Of a stretch of 64,000 nucleotides of DNA, positions 8,373-17,508 are shown one piece after another. Below the pieces are notes generated by a model. That model did not search any database, was not told the DNA's origin, and worked only from the letters and a program-made list of their open reading frames with translations. Position 1 is the stretch's first letter; every line of letters begins with the position of its first letter. The stretch comes from Lachnospiraceae bacterium (GTDB lineage Bacteria; Bacillota; Clostridia; Lachnospirales; Lachnospiraceae), in NCBI GenBank assembly GCA_017436865.1, contig JAFSCH010000017.1, positions 33,453 to 97,452 of the forward strand, in the 5' to 3' direction. A program made the position numbers and the translations under genes.

Positions 8373-10541
8373 ATGTCTGAATTAATTATGCTAGTAATGA
8401 TACTACTTTTATCTATTTTTGGTGGAACGGTTGCTACGATAATTTTATTTGGGAAAAGTGAAAAAAGAGATACTCGAATCAAAATGATTCTGACATGGAT
8501 ATTAAATTGCTATTTTGAGTTTTGGATATTAAATTGTTTTCGATTTGTTTTACTAAAAGGGAATATAATTCTTTCATATGCTCAGGATGGATTTGTCCTT
8601 TTTTTTGATATTATATTGATGATTGGCAGTATATTCATTTTATATTACTGTTATAAGGCGAAAAAAAGAAAAAGCAGTTTGTTTGAAGTAATAAGTATTA
8701 TATGTTTGGTGATATATTATATAGTGGTATTATTATTGGGTATTTTACGATACGAAAATGTGAATGCTGCTATATATGATGTGCTGTTGCCAAAAAGCCA
8801 TTTATTTGGAGGTGTGATTTTATTTGTATGTCAATATATGATGACATATACAAATAATTCAAGTAAATCAGAGATAAAAGTAGCGGTTGCTGTTTTAAGC
8901 TTATTCATTGTAACAGTATTTATTTATCCGGGTATGGAAACATATCTTACTAATGTGGATGAATTTTCTTTTTCGTTAAAGCAAATTTGGTATTGGTATA
9001 TTTTATTCATTCTTTTGGTTTCAGTTGGAGTAAGTATTATATATTTCTTGTTTATGGGAAAATTAAAAGAAATATTTCTATTTATGTTATGGAGTTTTTC
9101 TATCTGCGCTTATATACAAGGTATGTTTTTGAATGGCAAGTTGTTTTTAATGGATGGAAAAGAAGCAGAATGGAGTGTGGGATTTAAGCTTGGTAATTTT
9201 ATGATATGGGTATTACTTTTAGGAGTATTATATTTTGCATATAGATTAATAAGTGCTAAGCGAAAAGAGTTATTGGTATATTCATCAGCGGTTTTGTGTA
9301 TTATGCAGTTAGTGGCTGGAATTTCGTTAATTCCTAGTTGTCTTAGTCAAGAAAGCAAAGGACTGAGTACAAATGATTATTTATCTACCGAGGGGTTGTA
9401 TGAAGTGGCCAAAGAAGAAAATATAATCATGTTCGTGTTGGATACATATGATGTGGATTATGTTAATGAAATTCTTACTCAGAAACCAGATTTTTTAGAG
9501 CCGTTAAATGGATTTACTTATTTTCCGGATACGGTATCACAATTCTCTCGTACATTTCCATCAGTACCTTATATGTTGACAGAAGAATTGCATTTTTATG
9601 AAAAGCCACTAAATGAATATGTGGATGAAGCGTTTGAAAAATGTTCTTTTTGGGAGCAGATGAAAGAGCAGGGATATCAATTATATTTCTTTGAAGAAGA
9701 TGAAAATTATATTGGTGAATCTATTAGAGTGATAGCTGGTAATTATGCAAAAGAAGGTCATGTGATAAAAGAGAGAATTTCTTTCAAAGGATGTGCCGAA
9801 GCAATAGTAAGAATTAATAATTATAGAATTCTTCCATATGCATTAAAAGAATATTATATGTATACATCAGGAATAATCAGCGATTTGGTAGTGAAGGAAA
9901 GAGAATGGGATATGCCTGCATTTGTGGCTAATGATATTGAAGTTTTTGAACAATTTAAAAAAAATAAGCTTCAGATTTCAGATGAAAGTAAGGCGTTGAG
10001 ATTTATTCATTTAAATGGCGCACATGCACCTTATACGATGGCGGAAGATGGAACAAAAGCAGAGGAAGGAACAATAAGTCCTATTTCACAATATATAGGC
10101 AGTATGAATTTAGTGTATAATTATTTAGAGATGTTACAACAACTAGGAGTGTATGAAAATTCTACAATTGTTATTACAGCAGACCATGGAGAGAATTATG
10201 TAACAACGCATTTAGAACAAAATACAAATCCCATTTTGTTTATAAAACCGGCTGGTGCAGATTTGGAAAAGGAACTGATAGTGTCAGATGTGTATGCATC
10301 ACAAAATGATATAATTCCAACGCTTTCCGGCATGTATGAAATCGAATATGCCAAAGATTGGGGAATAAACCTCTTTTTAGCTCAGGATGCAGATAAGAGT
10401 AGAGTACGTTATCACTATTATACAGTAGTTGAGAATGGAATACAGACAAAAGCTAGGACTTATGAGATAAATGGGAGTTCGCTTGATTTTAACAATTGGA
10501 ACGCAACGGATGAATATCATGAATTTGGCGAATATTATTAG
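8373..10541 (+). CDS. Sulfatase-fold membrane protein, possible phosphoglycerol/phosphoethanolamine transferase
   Basis: 722 residues from ATG 8373, preceded by GTGGAG at a good distance; an earlier GTG at 8361 is less likely. The first ~310 residues hold about nine membrane segments; the rest is an extracytoplasmic alkaline-phosphatase-superfamily domain. VLDTYDVDY (near 354) carries the first metal ligand, SRTFPSVPYMLT a plausible catalytic Thr, and TADHGEN the distal Asp/His ligands. LtaS and its relatives use the same fold to move phosphoglycerol from lipid to glycan. The gene is visibly A/T-richer than its neighbours. The exact group transferred is unknown. Confidence 0.72.
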   Translation: MSELIMLVMILLLSIFGGTVATIILFGKSEKRDTRIKMILTWILNCYFEFWILNCFRFVLLKGNIILSYAQDGFVLFFDIILMIGSIFILYYCYKAKKRKSSLFEVISIICLVIYYIVVLLLGILRYENVNAAIYDVLLPKSHLFGGVILFVCQYMMTYTNNSSKSEIKVAVAVLSLFIVTVFIYPGMETYLTNVDEFSFSLKQIWYWYILFILLVSVGVSIIYFLFMGKLKEIFLFMLWSFSICAYIQGMFLNGKLFLMDGKEAEWSVGFKLGNFMIWVLLLGVLYFAYRLISAKRKELLVYSSAVLCIMQLVAGISLIPSCLSQESKGLSTNDYLSTEGLYEVAKEENIIMFVLDTYDVDYVNEILTQKPDFLEPLNGFTYFPDTVSQFSRTFPSVPYMLTEELHFYEKPLNEYVDEAFEKCSFWEQMKEQGYQLYFFEEDENYIGESIRVIAGNYAKEGHVIKERISFKGCAEAIVRINNYRILPYALKEYYMYTSGIISDLVVKEREWDMPAFVANDIEVFEQFKKNKLQISDESKALRFIHLNGAHAPYTMAEDGTKAEEGTISPISQYIGSMNLVYNYLEMLQQLGVYENSTIVITADHGENYVTTHLEQNTNPILFIKPAGADLEKELIVSDVYASQNDIIPTLSGMYEIEYAKDWGINLFLAQDADKSRVRYHYYTVVENGIQTKARTYEINGSSLDFNNWNATDEYHEFGEYY

Positions 10542-10561
10542 ATAGAAAGTAGGGTGAAGTT

Positions 10562-11596
10562 GTGTCAGACAATAAAATCTTAGCAACAGAATTATTAAAA
10601 GGACAGGGCTTGGGAAACCAGCTGTTCTGTTATATTGCAATCAGATGTCTGGCAGAGGAGAAAGGCTGGGATTTCAGTATTTTAAATCGTGAAATCTTAG
10701 CCAACAACATTCACAGTAACAAAGGCATGTATTTTATGGATCTGGACTGTGGATTAGACCTTGCCAAAGATGATTTTAAGAATACTTATCATGAGAAGGA
10801 AGACAGAATCTATTTAGGGAATTCGAATCATGATATCGAGCATGGTTGTTATATTACGGGGGCTGATGAGAAGCTTTTAGAATTGGATGAAACAACACTT
10901 ATATACGGTAATTTACAGGATGAATCTTATTTTGGAAAATATCGTGAACAGATAAAGGAATGGATGAAGGTAAAGCCAGAGTATGATAATTATAAGTATT
11001 CGATAGAGAATTTGTGCATTATCAACATTCGCGGTGGTGAGTATACCAGTAATCCGGAACTGTTCCTTAGAAGAAAGTACTGGCTGGATGCCATGAAGGT
11101 TATGAAGGCGAAACGCGCAGATATGCAATTCCTGGTAATAACGGATGATATAGAGGCTGCCAGAAGGATTCTACCTGGGGTTCCAGCAGCTCATTTTGAT
11201 TTAGCAGGTGACTATACGGTAATAAAAAATGCGCATTATTTAATATTGTCGAATTCTACTTTTGCATTCTTTCCAGCATTTACCAGTGAAACGGTGAAGT
11301 ATGTAATAGCACCAAAATACTGGGCAAGACATAATGTGTCTGATGGCTATTGGGCATCAGAGCAGAATATTTATTCTGGCTTTACCTATATGGATAGAAA
11401 AGGAAAGCTCTTTACTGCAGAGGAATGTCGTAAGGAACTGGAGGAATATAAGAAGAATTCAAAGAACTATCAAAGAATCGGAGAAAAATTAAGTGGTATC
11501 GAGTTAACCACAGCAAGATATCATGCCAAATATCTGATATACAAGGATTTGTTTATTAGAATGTTACGTTCGCTAAAGCGTAGAATGGGAATTTAG
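10562..11596 (+). CDS. Alpha-1,2-fucosyltransferase-like glycosyltransferase (GT11), divergent
   Basis: 344 residues with a GTG start. GQGLGNQLFCYIAIRCL at the N terminus matches the GT11 GGLGNQxFQY block, and NSTFAFFPAFTS is a late GT11 motif. The donor-binding HxRRxDY motif is altered to NIRGGEY (155-161), so GDP-fucose may not be the donor or the specificity may have shifted. It is only distantly similar to the window's first GT11 gene (2109-3005). A long C-terminal basic tail ends in LKRRMG. Confidence is high for family and low for sugar. Confidence 0.78.
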   Translation: MSDNKILATELLKGQGLGNQLFCYIAIRCLAEEKGWDFSILNREILANNIHSNKGMYFMDLDCGLDLAKDDFKNTYHEKEDRIYLGNSNHDIEHGCYITGADEKLLELDETTLIYGNLQDESYFGKYREQIKEWMKVKPEYDNYKYSIENLCIINIRGGEYTSNPELFLRRKYWLDAMKVMKAKRADMQFLVITDDIEAARRILPGVPAAHFDLAGDYTVIKNAHYLILSNSTFAFFPAFTSETVKYVIAPKYWARHNVSDGYWASEQNIYSGFTYMDRKGKLFTAEECRKELEEYKKNSKNYQRIGEKLSGIELTTARYHAKYLIYKDLFIRMLRSLKRRMGI

Positions 11597-11614
11597 AAGG
11601 AGGAGGCGCAGGCT

Positions 11615-13192
11615 ATGGGGTATTACTTGAATCCAACGACGAAAGGTTTTCAAGACAGTCTTAATTCAGAGATCTATGTTGATAAAACAGGACTTATTGA
11701 GCAGTTGAATCGTTTGATTAATACAGAACAAAGATATGTCTGTGTCAGCCGACCGAGAAGATTTGGAAAATCAATGGCAATTAAAATGCTGTCAGCTTAT
11801 TATAATGTGGAAAGTAATGCAAATGAGTTATTTAAAGATCTAAAAATTGGTGAGGCTCAGAGCTATAAGAAGCATTTGAATCAATATGATGTGATTCGTA
11901 TCAATATGACTGAATTTATGAGTGATAGTAAAAGTATGGATGAGTTGGTCGCATTAATAGAGGAATCCATACTTTGGGAATTATTGGAAAGATATTCAGA
12001 AATACGTTTTTTTAACCCAAAGAGCCTGAATAGAACAATGACTGACATATATCGGAAGTTGAATACATCTTTTATTATTCTGGTAGACGAATGGGACTGT
12101 ATCTTCCGTGAATACAAGGACAAAAAGGAAGAACAGGGAAAATACCTTGATTTTCTGCGTAATTGGCTGAAAGATAAAGAATATATTGCACTTGCCTATA
12201 TGACAGGAATCCTACCAATCAAGAAATACGGGACACATTCAGCCTTGAATATGTTTACAGAATATTCTATGACAAATGCAGGAACGCTTGCAGGATATTT
12301 TGGTTTTCAAGAAGAGGAAGTAAGAGAGCTATGTGAGCGATATCAGATGAGTTTTGAAGATACCAAGACATGGTATGATGGTTATCATCTAGGCAAAGTT
12401 GAGTCTATCTATAATCCGAGGTCAGTTGTGGGAGCTATGCTTGCAAATACTTTTGATACTTATTGGAATCAGACAGAGACCTTTGAAGCATTACGCACAT
12501 ACATTGATATGAATTATGATGGCTTGAAGGATGCTATTATTAAAATGCTTGCTGGGGAGCAGGTACAGATAGATGTAAGAAGCTTTGTGAATGATATGAC
12601 GACGTTCCATAGTTATGAAGATGTGTTGACGTTGCTTGTACATTTAGGATATCTTGCATATGATAGGGAAAAGGAAGCAGTGTATATTCCAAACAAAGAG
12701 ATTTCCAAAGAATTTATTACGGCAATCAGGAATACTTCATGGGGGGAAATCATTCGTTCTGTAAGAGAGTCAGAAACTTTGCTAAAAAGTGTATGGACAA
12801 TGGATACAGAAACGGTTGCGAAGGGCGTGGAAAAAGCCCATTATGAGACTTCTATTTTGACATACAATGATGAGAATGCTTTAAGTTATACGATATCTTT
12901 AGCATTTTATGCGGCAAGAGAGTATTATACAATATTTCGTGAGCTACCAACGGGAAAGGGCTATGCAGATATCGTGTTTATTCCAAAATCGAAAGCAGCG
13001 GATAAACCGGCAATGGTTATCGAGTTAAAATATGATAAAAGCGTGCAGGGAGCAATTGCACAGATAAAAGATAAGCGATATACAGAGAGCTTATCGGCAT
13101 ATCGTGGAAACTTGCTTTTGGTTGGAATTAATTATGATAAAGAAGCGAAAAAGCATGAATGTATGATAGAACAGGTAGAGGTTAACGAGTAA
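11615..13192 (+). CDS. AAA ATPase with C-terminal PD-(D/E)XK nuclease-like domain (AAA-ATPase_like/DUF1703 type)
   Basis: 525 residues behind a strong AGGAGG site. The N terminus has the family's DKTGLIEQLNRL segment and a P-loop, PRRFGKS (47-53); Walker B is FIILVDEWD near 152-160. The C terminus carries a PD-(D/E)XK core: ADIVFIP near 450 and IELKYD at 469-474. Proteins of this layout (PF09820 plus PF08011) are multiplied in gut Clostridia and Bacteroidetes, with no settled function; nuclease or mobile-element roles have been proposed. It stands alone between two glycan genes. Family assignment is strong; activity untested. Confidence 0.85.
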   Translation: MGYYLNPTTKGFQDSLNSEIYVDKTGLIEQLNRLINTEQRYVCVSRPRRFGKSMAIKMLSAYYNVESNANELFKDLKIGEAQSYKKHLNQYDVIRINMTEFMSDSKSMDELVALIEESILWELLERYSEIRFFNPKSLNRTMTDIYRKLNTSFIILVDEWDCIFREYKDKKEEQGKYLDFLRNWLKDKEYIALAYMTGILPIKKYGTHSALNMFTEYSMTNAGTLAGYFGFQEEEVRELCERYQMSFEDTKTWYDGYHLGKVESIYNPRSVVGAMLANTFDTYWNQTETFEALRTYIDMNYDGLKDAIIKMLAGEQVQIDVRSFVNDMTTFHSYEDVLTLLVHLGYLAYDREKEAVYIPNKEISKEFITAIRNTSWGEIIRSVRESETLLKSVWTMDTETVAKGVEKAHYETSILTYNDENALSYTISLAFYAAREYYTIFRELPTGKGYADIVFIPKSKAADKPAMVIELKYDKSVQGAIAQIKDKRYTESLSAYRGNLLLVGINYDKEAKKHECMIEQVEVNE

Positions 13193-13228
13193 ATATAATA
13201 CGATTAGTAAGAGGAATTGATTAATAGA

Positions 13229-13987
13229 ATGAAAACAAAGATAGAAAAGCTACAGCTTCCACAGGTAACACTGGTAGCTATGACGAGTGTAAACGTAAAG
13301 GCAACGATTCAGGCAATGGAATACAGTATGCGTGGTATAGATTTTGGAGATGTGGTATTAATCACACATAAAAAGCCATTAGGTTTGCCAAAGTCCATAC
13401 GCTACAGTCATACGAGCAAGCTGACGAATATAGATGATTTTAATTATAAGATGGTATATGAACTCGGTGACCACATTAAGACAGATTATGCATTGATTGT
13501 GCATGCAGATGGCTTTGTCGTACATCCGGAAATGTGGCGAGATGAGTTCCTTGACTATGATTATATTGGGGCTCCGTGGCCATTGCCTAAGGAGGGGGAC
13601 ACGACCACTTATCGTGATATTTATGGTAATATTTGTCGTGTAGGTAACAGCGCAGGAATTCGTAGTAAAAGACTCATGGATTTCCCAAAGAAAGCGAATG
13701 TTCCATGGGAAGGTGAATATGCATATGGAAAGATGTGGTTCTATGAGGATGGTTTCATCTGTTGTAAAATAAGACATCTGCTAGAAGCAGAAGGGATGCG
13801 CATAGCACCACTTGAAGTGGCAAAGTATTACAGCCATGAACAGATGATACCTGAGGTGCAGGGGATTATGCCATTTGCTTTTCATAAGTGGGAGGGAACG
13901 AATGCCCAGTACCCGAACTTTATTAAACCAACGATAAAAGAAAAAGCAAAGGCATTAGCACGGAAGATATTAAGAAGAAATTCGTAG
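13229..13987 (+). CDS. DUF5672 family protein, probable glycosyltransferase
   Basis: 252 residues from ATG 13229; a TTG at 13217 is only two bases from the AGAGG site and so less likely. The sequence opens with LPQVTLVAMTSVN and contains YDYIGAPWPLP and VGNSAGIRSKRL, which I recognise as the DUF5672 pattern often found in capsule and O-antigen clusters. HADGFVV is a possible nucleotide-sugar metal site. DUF5672 has no proven reaction I can cite; a GT-A-like transferase role is inferred from context. It sits between the two AAA/PD-(D/E)XK genes. Confidence 0.7.
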   Translation: MKTKIEKLQLPQVTLVAMTSVNVKATIQAMEYSMRGIDFGDVVLITHKKPLGLPKSIRYSHTSKLTNIDDFNYKMVYELGDHIKTDYALIVHADGFVVHPEMWRDEFLDYDYIGAPWPLPKEGDTTTYRDIYGNICRVGNSAGIRSKRLMDFPKKANVPWEGEYAYGKMWFYEDGFICCKIRHLLEAEGMRIAPLEVAKYYSHEQMIPEVQGIMPFAFHKWEGTNAQYPNFIKPTIKEKAKALARKILRRNS

Positions 13988-14003
13988 AAAGGAAAGTCAT
14001 TGC

Positions 14004-15581
14004 ATGGAGAAAAGGTTTAACATAACAGGCTGTTGTTATCCGGATAAACATTATATGGTTGATATTAGTGAAAAACTGATAGAAATCAAAAGACTTGTTG
14101 ATAAAGGCGAGTATTTTATTATTAATAAGGCAAGACAGTATGGAAAGACAACAACATTAAAAATGCTTCGCACTTATTTGGGTAGCTCATATGTTATTTT
14201 ATCACTTGATTTCCAAAGTATTGGAGCAGGGGATTTTCAAGATGAATACCGATTCTCTAAAGTGTTGGCAGAGATGCTACTACAGACAGTCCGCTTTCAT
14301 GGAAAAATGAGTGGTTATCAGATGGAAGCTAGTGCTTTGGACGGATTACAGAGGATAGCGCTACAGGAAAATGAAAAGGTTGGTTTGCGTGGATTATTGA
14401 TGGCATTAAACCAATTGTGTGAAAATACACCAAAGCCGGTTGTTTTAATGGTTGATGAGGTAGACAGTGCATCGAATAATCAGGTTTTTCTTGATTTCCT
14501 TGGCATTCTTAGAAATGCTTATATGAATAGAGAGGAAGTAGCAAGCCTGCAGTCGGTTATTCTGGCAGGGGTGTATGATATTAAGAACTTAAAGCATCGC
14601 ATAAGATCGGATGAGCAGCACAAATATAACAGCCCTTGGAATATTGCAGCAGATTTCAAGGTAGATATGAGCTTCCGCATTCAGGATATTAGAGGCATGC
14701 TGGAAAACTATAAAACAGATAAATGTATAGAGATGGATGTACAGAAGTGTGCAGAGCTTATTCATGCTTATACATCAGGATATCCTTATCTGGTATCCTA
14801 TATTTGTAAATTAGTGGATGAGGAACAGCAACTTACATGGGATAAGGAAGGCATATTGAAGGCTGTAAATATTGTTGTAAAAGGTCCCAATACTTTGTAT
14901 GATGATATGATTAAGCATGTCACAGAATATAGGGAGCTATATGATATGTTAAGCAATATTCTGTTTGGGGGAGAGTACTATCCTTATCAGGTTTATGATT
15001 TAGCTGTTGATATTGGAAGTATGTTTGGCTTTATTATAGATAGAAATGGTGAGGTTGCGATTGCAAATCGTATTTTTGAGACACAGCTTTATAATTTTTT
15101 CCTAGCAGTAGAGCGGAAGGAAAATAACAAAGCAGGTGATGCATTGCCGGACAGAAATCAGTTTATTAAGTCAGGGAAGCTTGATATGGATATGGTTATG
15201 CAGAAGTTTTTTGAGTATTATGAAAGCCTGTCAGAGCCAGAGGATGAAGCATTTGTAGAGAAGTGTGGAAGAAAACTATTTCTGTTGTATTTACGTCCGA
15301 TTATCAATGGGACAGGGAATTATTATATAGAAGATCAGAGTAGGACTAAGTATCGCACAGATGTTGTAGTAGATTACAAAGGAGAGCAGTATATAATAGA
15401 GCTGAAAATCTGGCGAGGGGAGGAATATAATCGTCGAGGTGAAGAACAGCTATTCTCGTATTTGGATGCATATGGACAAAAAAGAGGATATTTACTTAGC
15501 TTTTGTTTTCAGTCCAATAAGGCTAGAGGAATGAATGAGATAAAATGTGGGGATAAAACTATTTTAGAAGTAGTAGTATAG
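14004..15581 (+). CDS. AAA-like ATPase with C-terminal PD-(D/E)XK domain, second type
   Basis: 525 residues. P-loop ARQYGKTT (43-50), Walker B VVLMVDEVDSA near 147, and a C-terminal nuclease-like core with TDVVVDYKGEQYIIELKIW near 450. The layout equals that of the 11615-13192 gene, and the lengths happen to be identical, but the sequences differ throughout, so this is a second family of the same kind (CYPDKHYMVD N-terminal block), not a recent duplicate. No methylase or other partner gene lies beside it. Function unknown; DNA-related or mobile-element activity is inference. Confidence 0.8.
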   Translation: MEKRFNITGCCYPDKHYMVDISEKLIEIKRLVDKGEYFIINKARQYGKTTTLKMLRTYLGSSYVILSLDFQSIGAGDFQDEYRFSKVLAEMLLQTVRFHGKMSGYQMEASALDGLQRIALQENEKVGLRGLLMALNQLCENTPKPVVLMVDEVDSASNNQVFLDFLGILRNAYMNREEVASLQSVILAGVYDIKNLKHRIRSDEQHKYNSPWNIAADFKVDMSFRIQDIRGMLENYKTDKCIEMDVQKCAELIHAYTSGYPYLVSYICKLVDEEQQLTWDKEGILKAVNIVVKGPNTLYDDMIKHVTEYRELYDMLSNILFGGEYYPYQVYDLAVDIGSMFGFIIDRNGEVAIANRIFETQLYNFFLAVERKENNKAGDALPDRNQFIKSGKLDMDMVMQKFFEYYESLSEPEDEAFVEKCGRKLFLLYLRPIINGTGNYYIEDQSRTKYRTDVVVDYKGEQYIIELKIWRGEEYNRRGEEQLFSYLDAYGQKRGYLLSFCFQSNKARGMNEIKCGDKTILEVVV

Positions 15582-15594
15582 GCAGGAGTAGCGT

Positions 15595-16545
15595 ATGATA
15601 TACGATTGTTTTCAATTTTTTAATGAATTAGATATGTTGAAAATCAGACTCAATGTAATGAGTCCGATTGTTGATAAATTTGTGATCAGCGAAGCGACAG
15701 AGACCTTTTCAGGACTGAAAAAGCCTCTTTATTATGAAGAGAACAAGGAAATGTTTGCAGAGTTTGCAGACAAGATTATACATGTGGTTGTAGATGATAC
15801 ACCGGAAGGGTACACCCATGACCGTGACACGTTCCAAAAGAATGCGGTAACGAGAGGGTTAAAAGACTGTACGGATGAGGATATCATTATCTTTAGCGAT
15901 TTGGACGAGATTCCAAATCCCGAGAAAATCAAGGAGATATTAAAGGATTTTCAAGAGGATAAGATTTATCATTTTGCACAAAGATTGTTCTATTGCTATT
16001 TGAATATGGAAGAGGTATCTGGCAATCTGTTGTCTTACGCTGGAGAATTTGAAGGTGTAGAGCGAAAGAAATGGATAGGCTCTAAAATGTGCAGTTATAA
16101 GCTTCTTCGTGAGCAGAATTTACAGCTTGGAGAGCTTCGCTTCCCGGAGCGTAAGGAAATTGGCATCCGCGTTGAGGACGGCGGATGGCACTTTGGCTAC
16201 ATGGGGGGACATGGCGAGAAGGACATCAAGAAGCGCGTGCAGGAGAAGGTAATCTCAGCAGCACATCAGGAGTATAATTCCAAGCATGTTCTAAATCAGG
16301 TAACAGACCAGATAAAGGATGGAAAGGATATTTTCGGTAGAGATGCGAAATTTATTCGTTGTGAGATTGATGAGAGCTTTCCAGTCTATGTTCGAGAGCA
16401 TCAAGATGAGCTCTCTTATCTGATTATGCAGGAAGAGAAAGAAGCAGAGAAGAGACTGCGACATATAAAAGTGACATGCCGAAATGCATGTCATAAGGTT
16501 GAGGTTGGGCTAAAGCGAATTGTGAAGAAACTGATAGGTAGATAG
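15595..16545 (+). CDS. GT17 family glycosyltransferase
   Basis: 316 residues. The opening MIYDCFQFFNELDMLKIRL, the SEATETFSGLKKPLYYEE block and FSDLDEIPNP (100-109, metal-binding DxD) are the classic GT17 pattern. The family is named for eukaryotic beta-1,4-N-acetylglucosaminyltransferase III; bacterial members occur in capsule loci. WHFGYMGG near residue 198 is another conserved block. Probably cytosolic, transferring GlcNAc or a related sugar. It follows the AAA gene by 13 bases. Family certain, donor inferred. Confidence 0.88.
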   Translation: MIYDCFQFFNELDMLKIRLNVMSPIVDKFVISEATETFSGLKKPLYYEENKEMFAEFADKIIHVVVDDTPEGYTHDRDTFQKNAVTRGLKDCTDEDIIIFSDLDEIPNPEKIKEILKDFQEDKIYHFAQRLFYCYLNMEEVSGNLLSYAGEFEGVERKKWIGSKMCSYKLLREQNLQLGELRFPERKEIGIRVEDGGWHFGYMGGHGEKDIKKRVQEKVISAAHQEYNSKHVLNQVTDQIKDGKDIFGRDAKFIRCEIDESFPVYVREHQDELSYLIMQEEKEAEKRLRHIKVTCRNACHKVEVGLKRIVKKLIGR

Positions 16546-16554
16546 GAGCAGAGT

Positions 16555-17499
16555 ATGCCAAAGGTATCTATATGTGTTCCTACATATAACAATGCAGATG
16601 AAGTAAAACATCTGCTAGAATCCATATATGAACAGGAATACAAAGATTTTGAAGTAAATATATCGGATGATTCCACAAATGATGAAATTGCCATGGTGGT
16701 AAAGGGGTATCAAGAGCAGTATGGAGAGGAACAGATACGATATGTCCATAATGAGAAACGATTAGGACACATTATTAACTGGAATGCCCCAATAAGGATG
16801 GCAACCGGAGAGTACATTAAAATCATGTTTAGTGATGACTGGTTTGCAGATTCTAAGAGTCTTGGTAAGTTTGTAAGTATGTTGGATGAGAATCCTGAGG
16901 CAATGCTCGCGTTTTGTGGAAGCAGGCAGGTTATGCTGGATGGGCAGAATGCAGAAGGCGTGAAGCATGTAGCAGAGGAAAATGTAAAGGATTCTTATGA
17001 CAGATATGCTTCGGATGAGTTTATTGACAGATTACAGCAGGACTATAGAAATCTGTTCCTTGGAAATGAGATAGGAACACCAAGTGCCAGCATTTATCGT
17101 AGAGGAACGGAACTTTCCATGTTTGATGAGCAGAGTAACTGGGCATCGGACATGTTTTTGTATTTTGAACTTTTGAAAAAAAGTGAGAAGTTTACCTATA
17201 CCAAAGCTCCACTCATTTGCGTAGGTGTTCACGAAAATCAGTATACAGAAACCTTTTCAGAGAAAGACGAGCGAATTTACAATGACTATCGTTATATGTA
17301 TACAAAGTATCAGTTACAGGATAGTGAGAATTGTAGAGGATATTTTACAGAACAGTTTATTATTAAGTATCATAAGGGCTTGCAGGAGGCAAAGGCTTTA
17401 GGAATTAGCTCTAGACTGTACTGGAAGAAATGGCTTGCGGAGCAGAAGGAAACAGTAACATGTTTTGTAAATGCGCGTTTAAAGCGGATTAGTAAATGA
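16555..17499 (+). CDS. GT2 family glycosyltransferase
   Basis: 314 residues. KVSICVPTYNNADEVKHLLESI, ISDDST and the metal site MFSDDWF (about residue 91-97) mark a GT-A fold GT2 enzyme. GTPSASIYRRG is typical of the acceptor half in capsule transferases. No membrane segment. It follows the GT17 gene by nine bases behind AGGAG, in the same transcription unit. Donor and linkage unknown. Confidence 0.88.
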   Translation: MPKVSICVPTYNNADEVKHLLESIYEQEYKDFEVNISDDSTNDEIAMVVKGYQEQYGEEQIRYVHNEKRLGHIINWNAPIRMATGEYIKIMFSDDWFADSKSLGKFVSMLDENPEAMLAFCGSRQVMLDGQNAEGVKHVAEENVKDSYDRYASDEFIDRLQQDYRNLFLGNEIGTPSASIYRRGTELSMFDEQSNWASDMFLYFELLKKSEKFTYTKAPLICVGVHENQYTETFSEKDERIYNDYRYMYTKYQLQDSENCRGYFTEQFIIKYHKGLQEAKALGISSRLYWKKWLAEQKETVTCFVNARLKRISK

Positions 17500-17508
17500 T
17501 AAGAGAAG

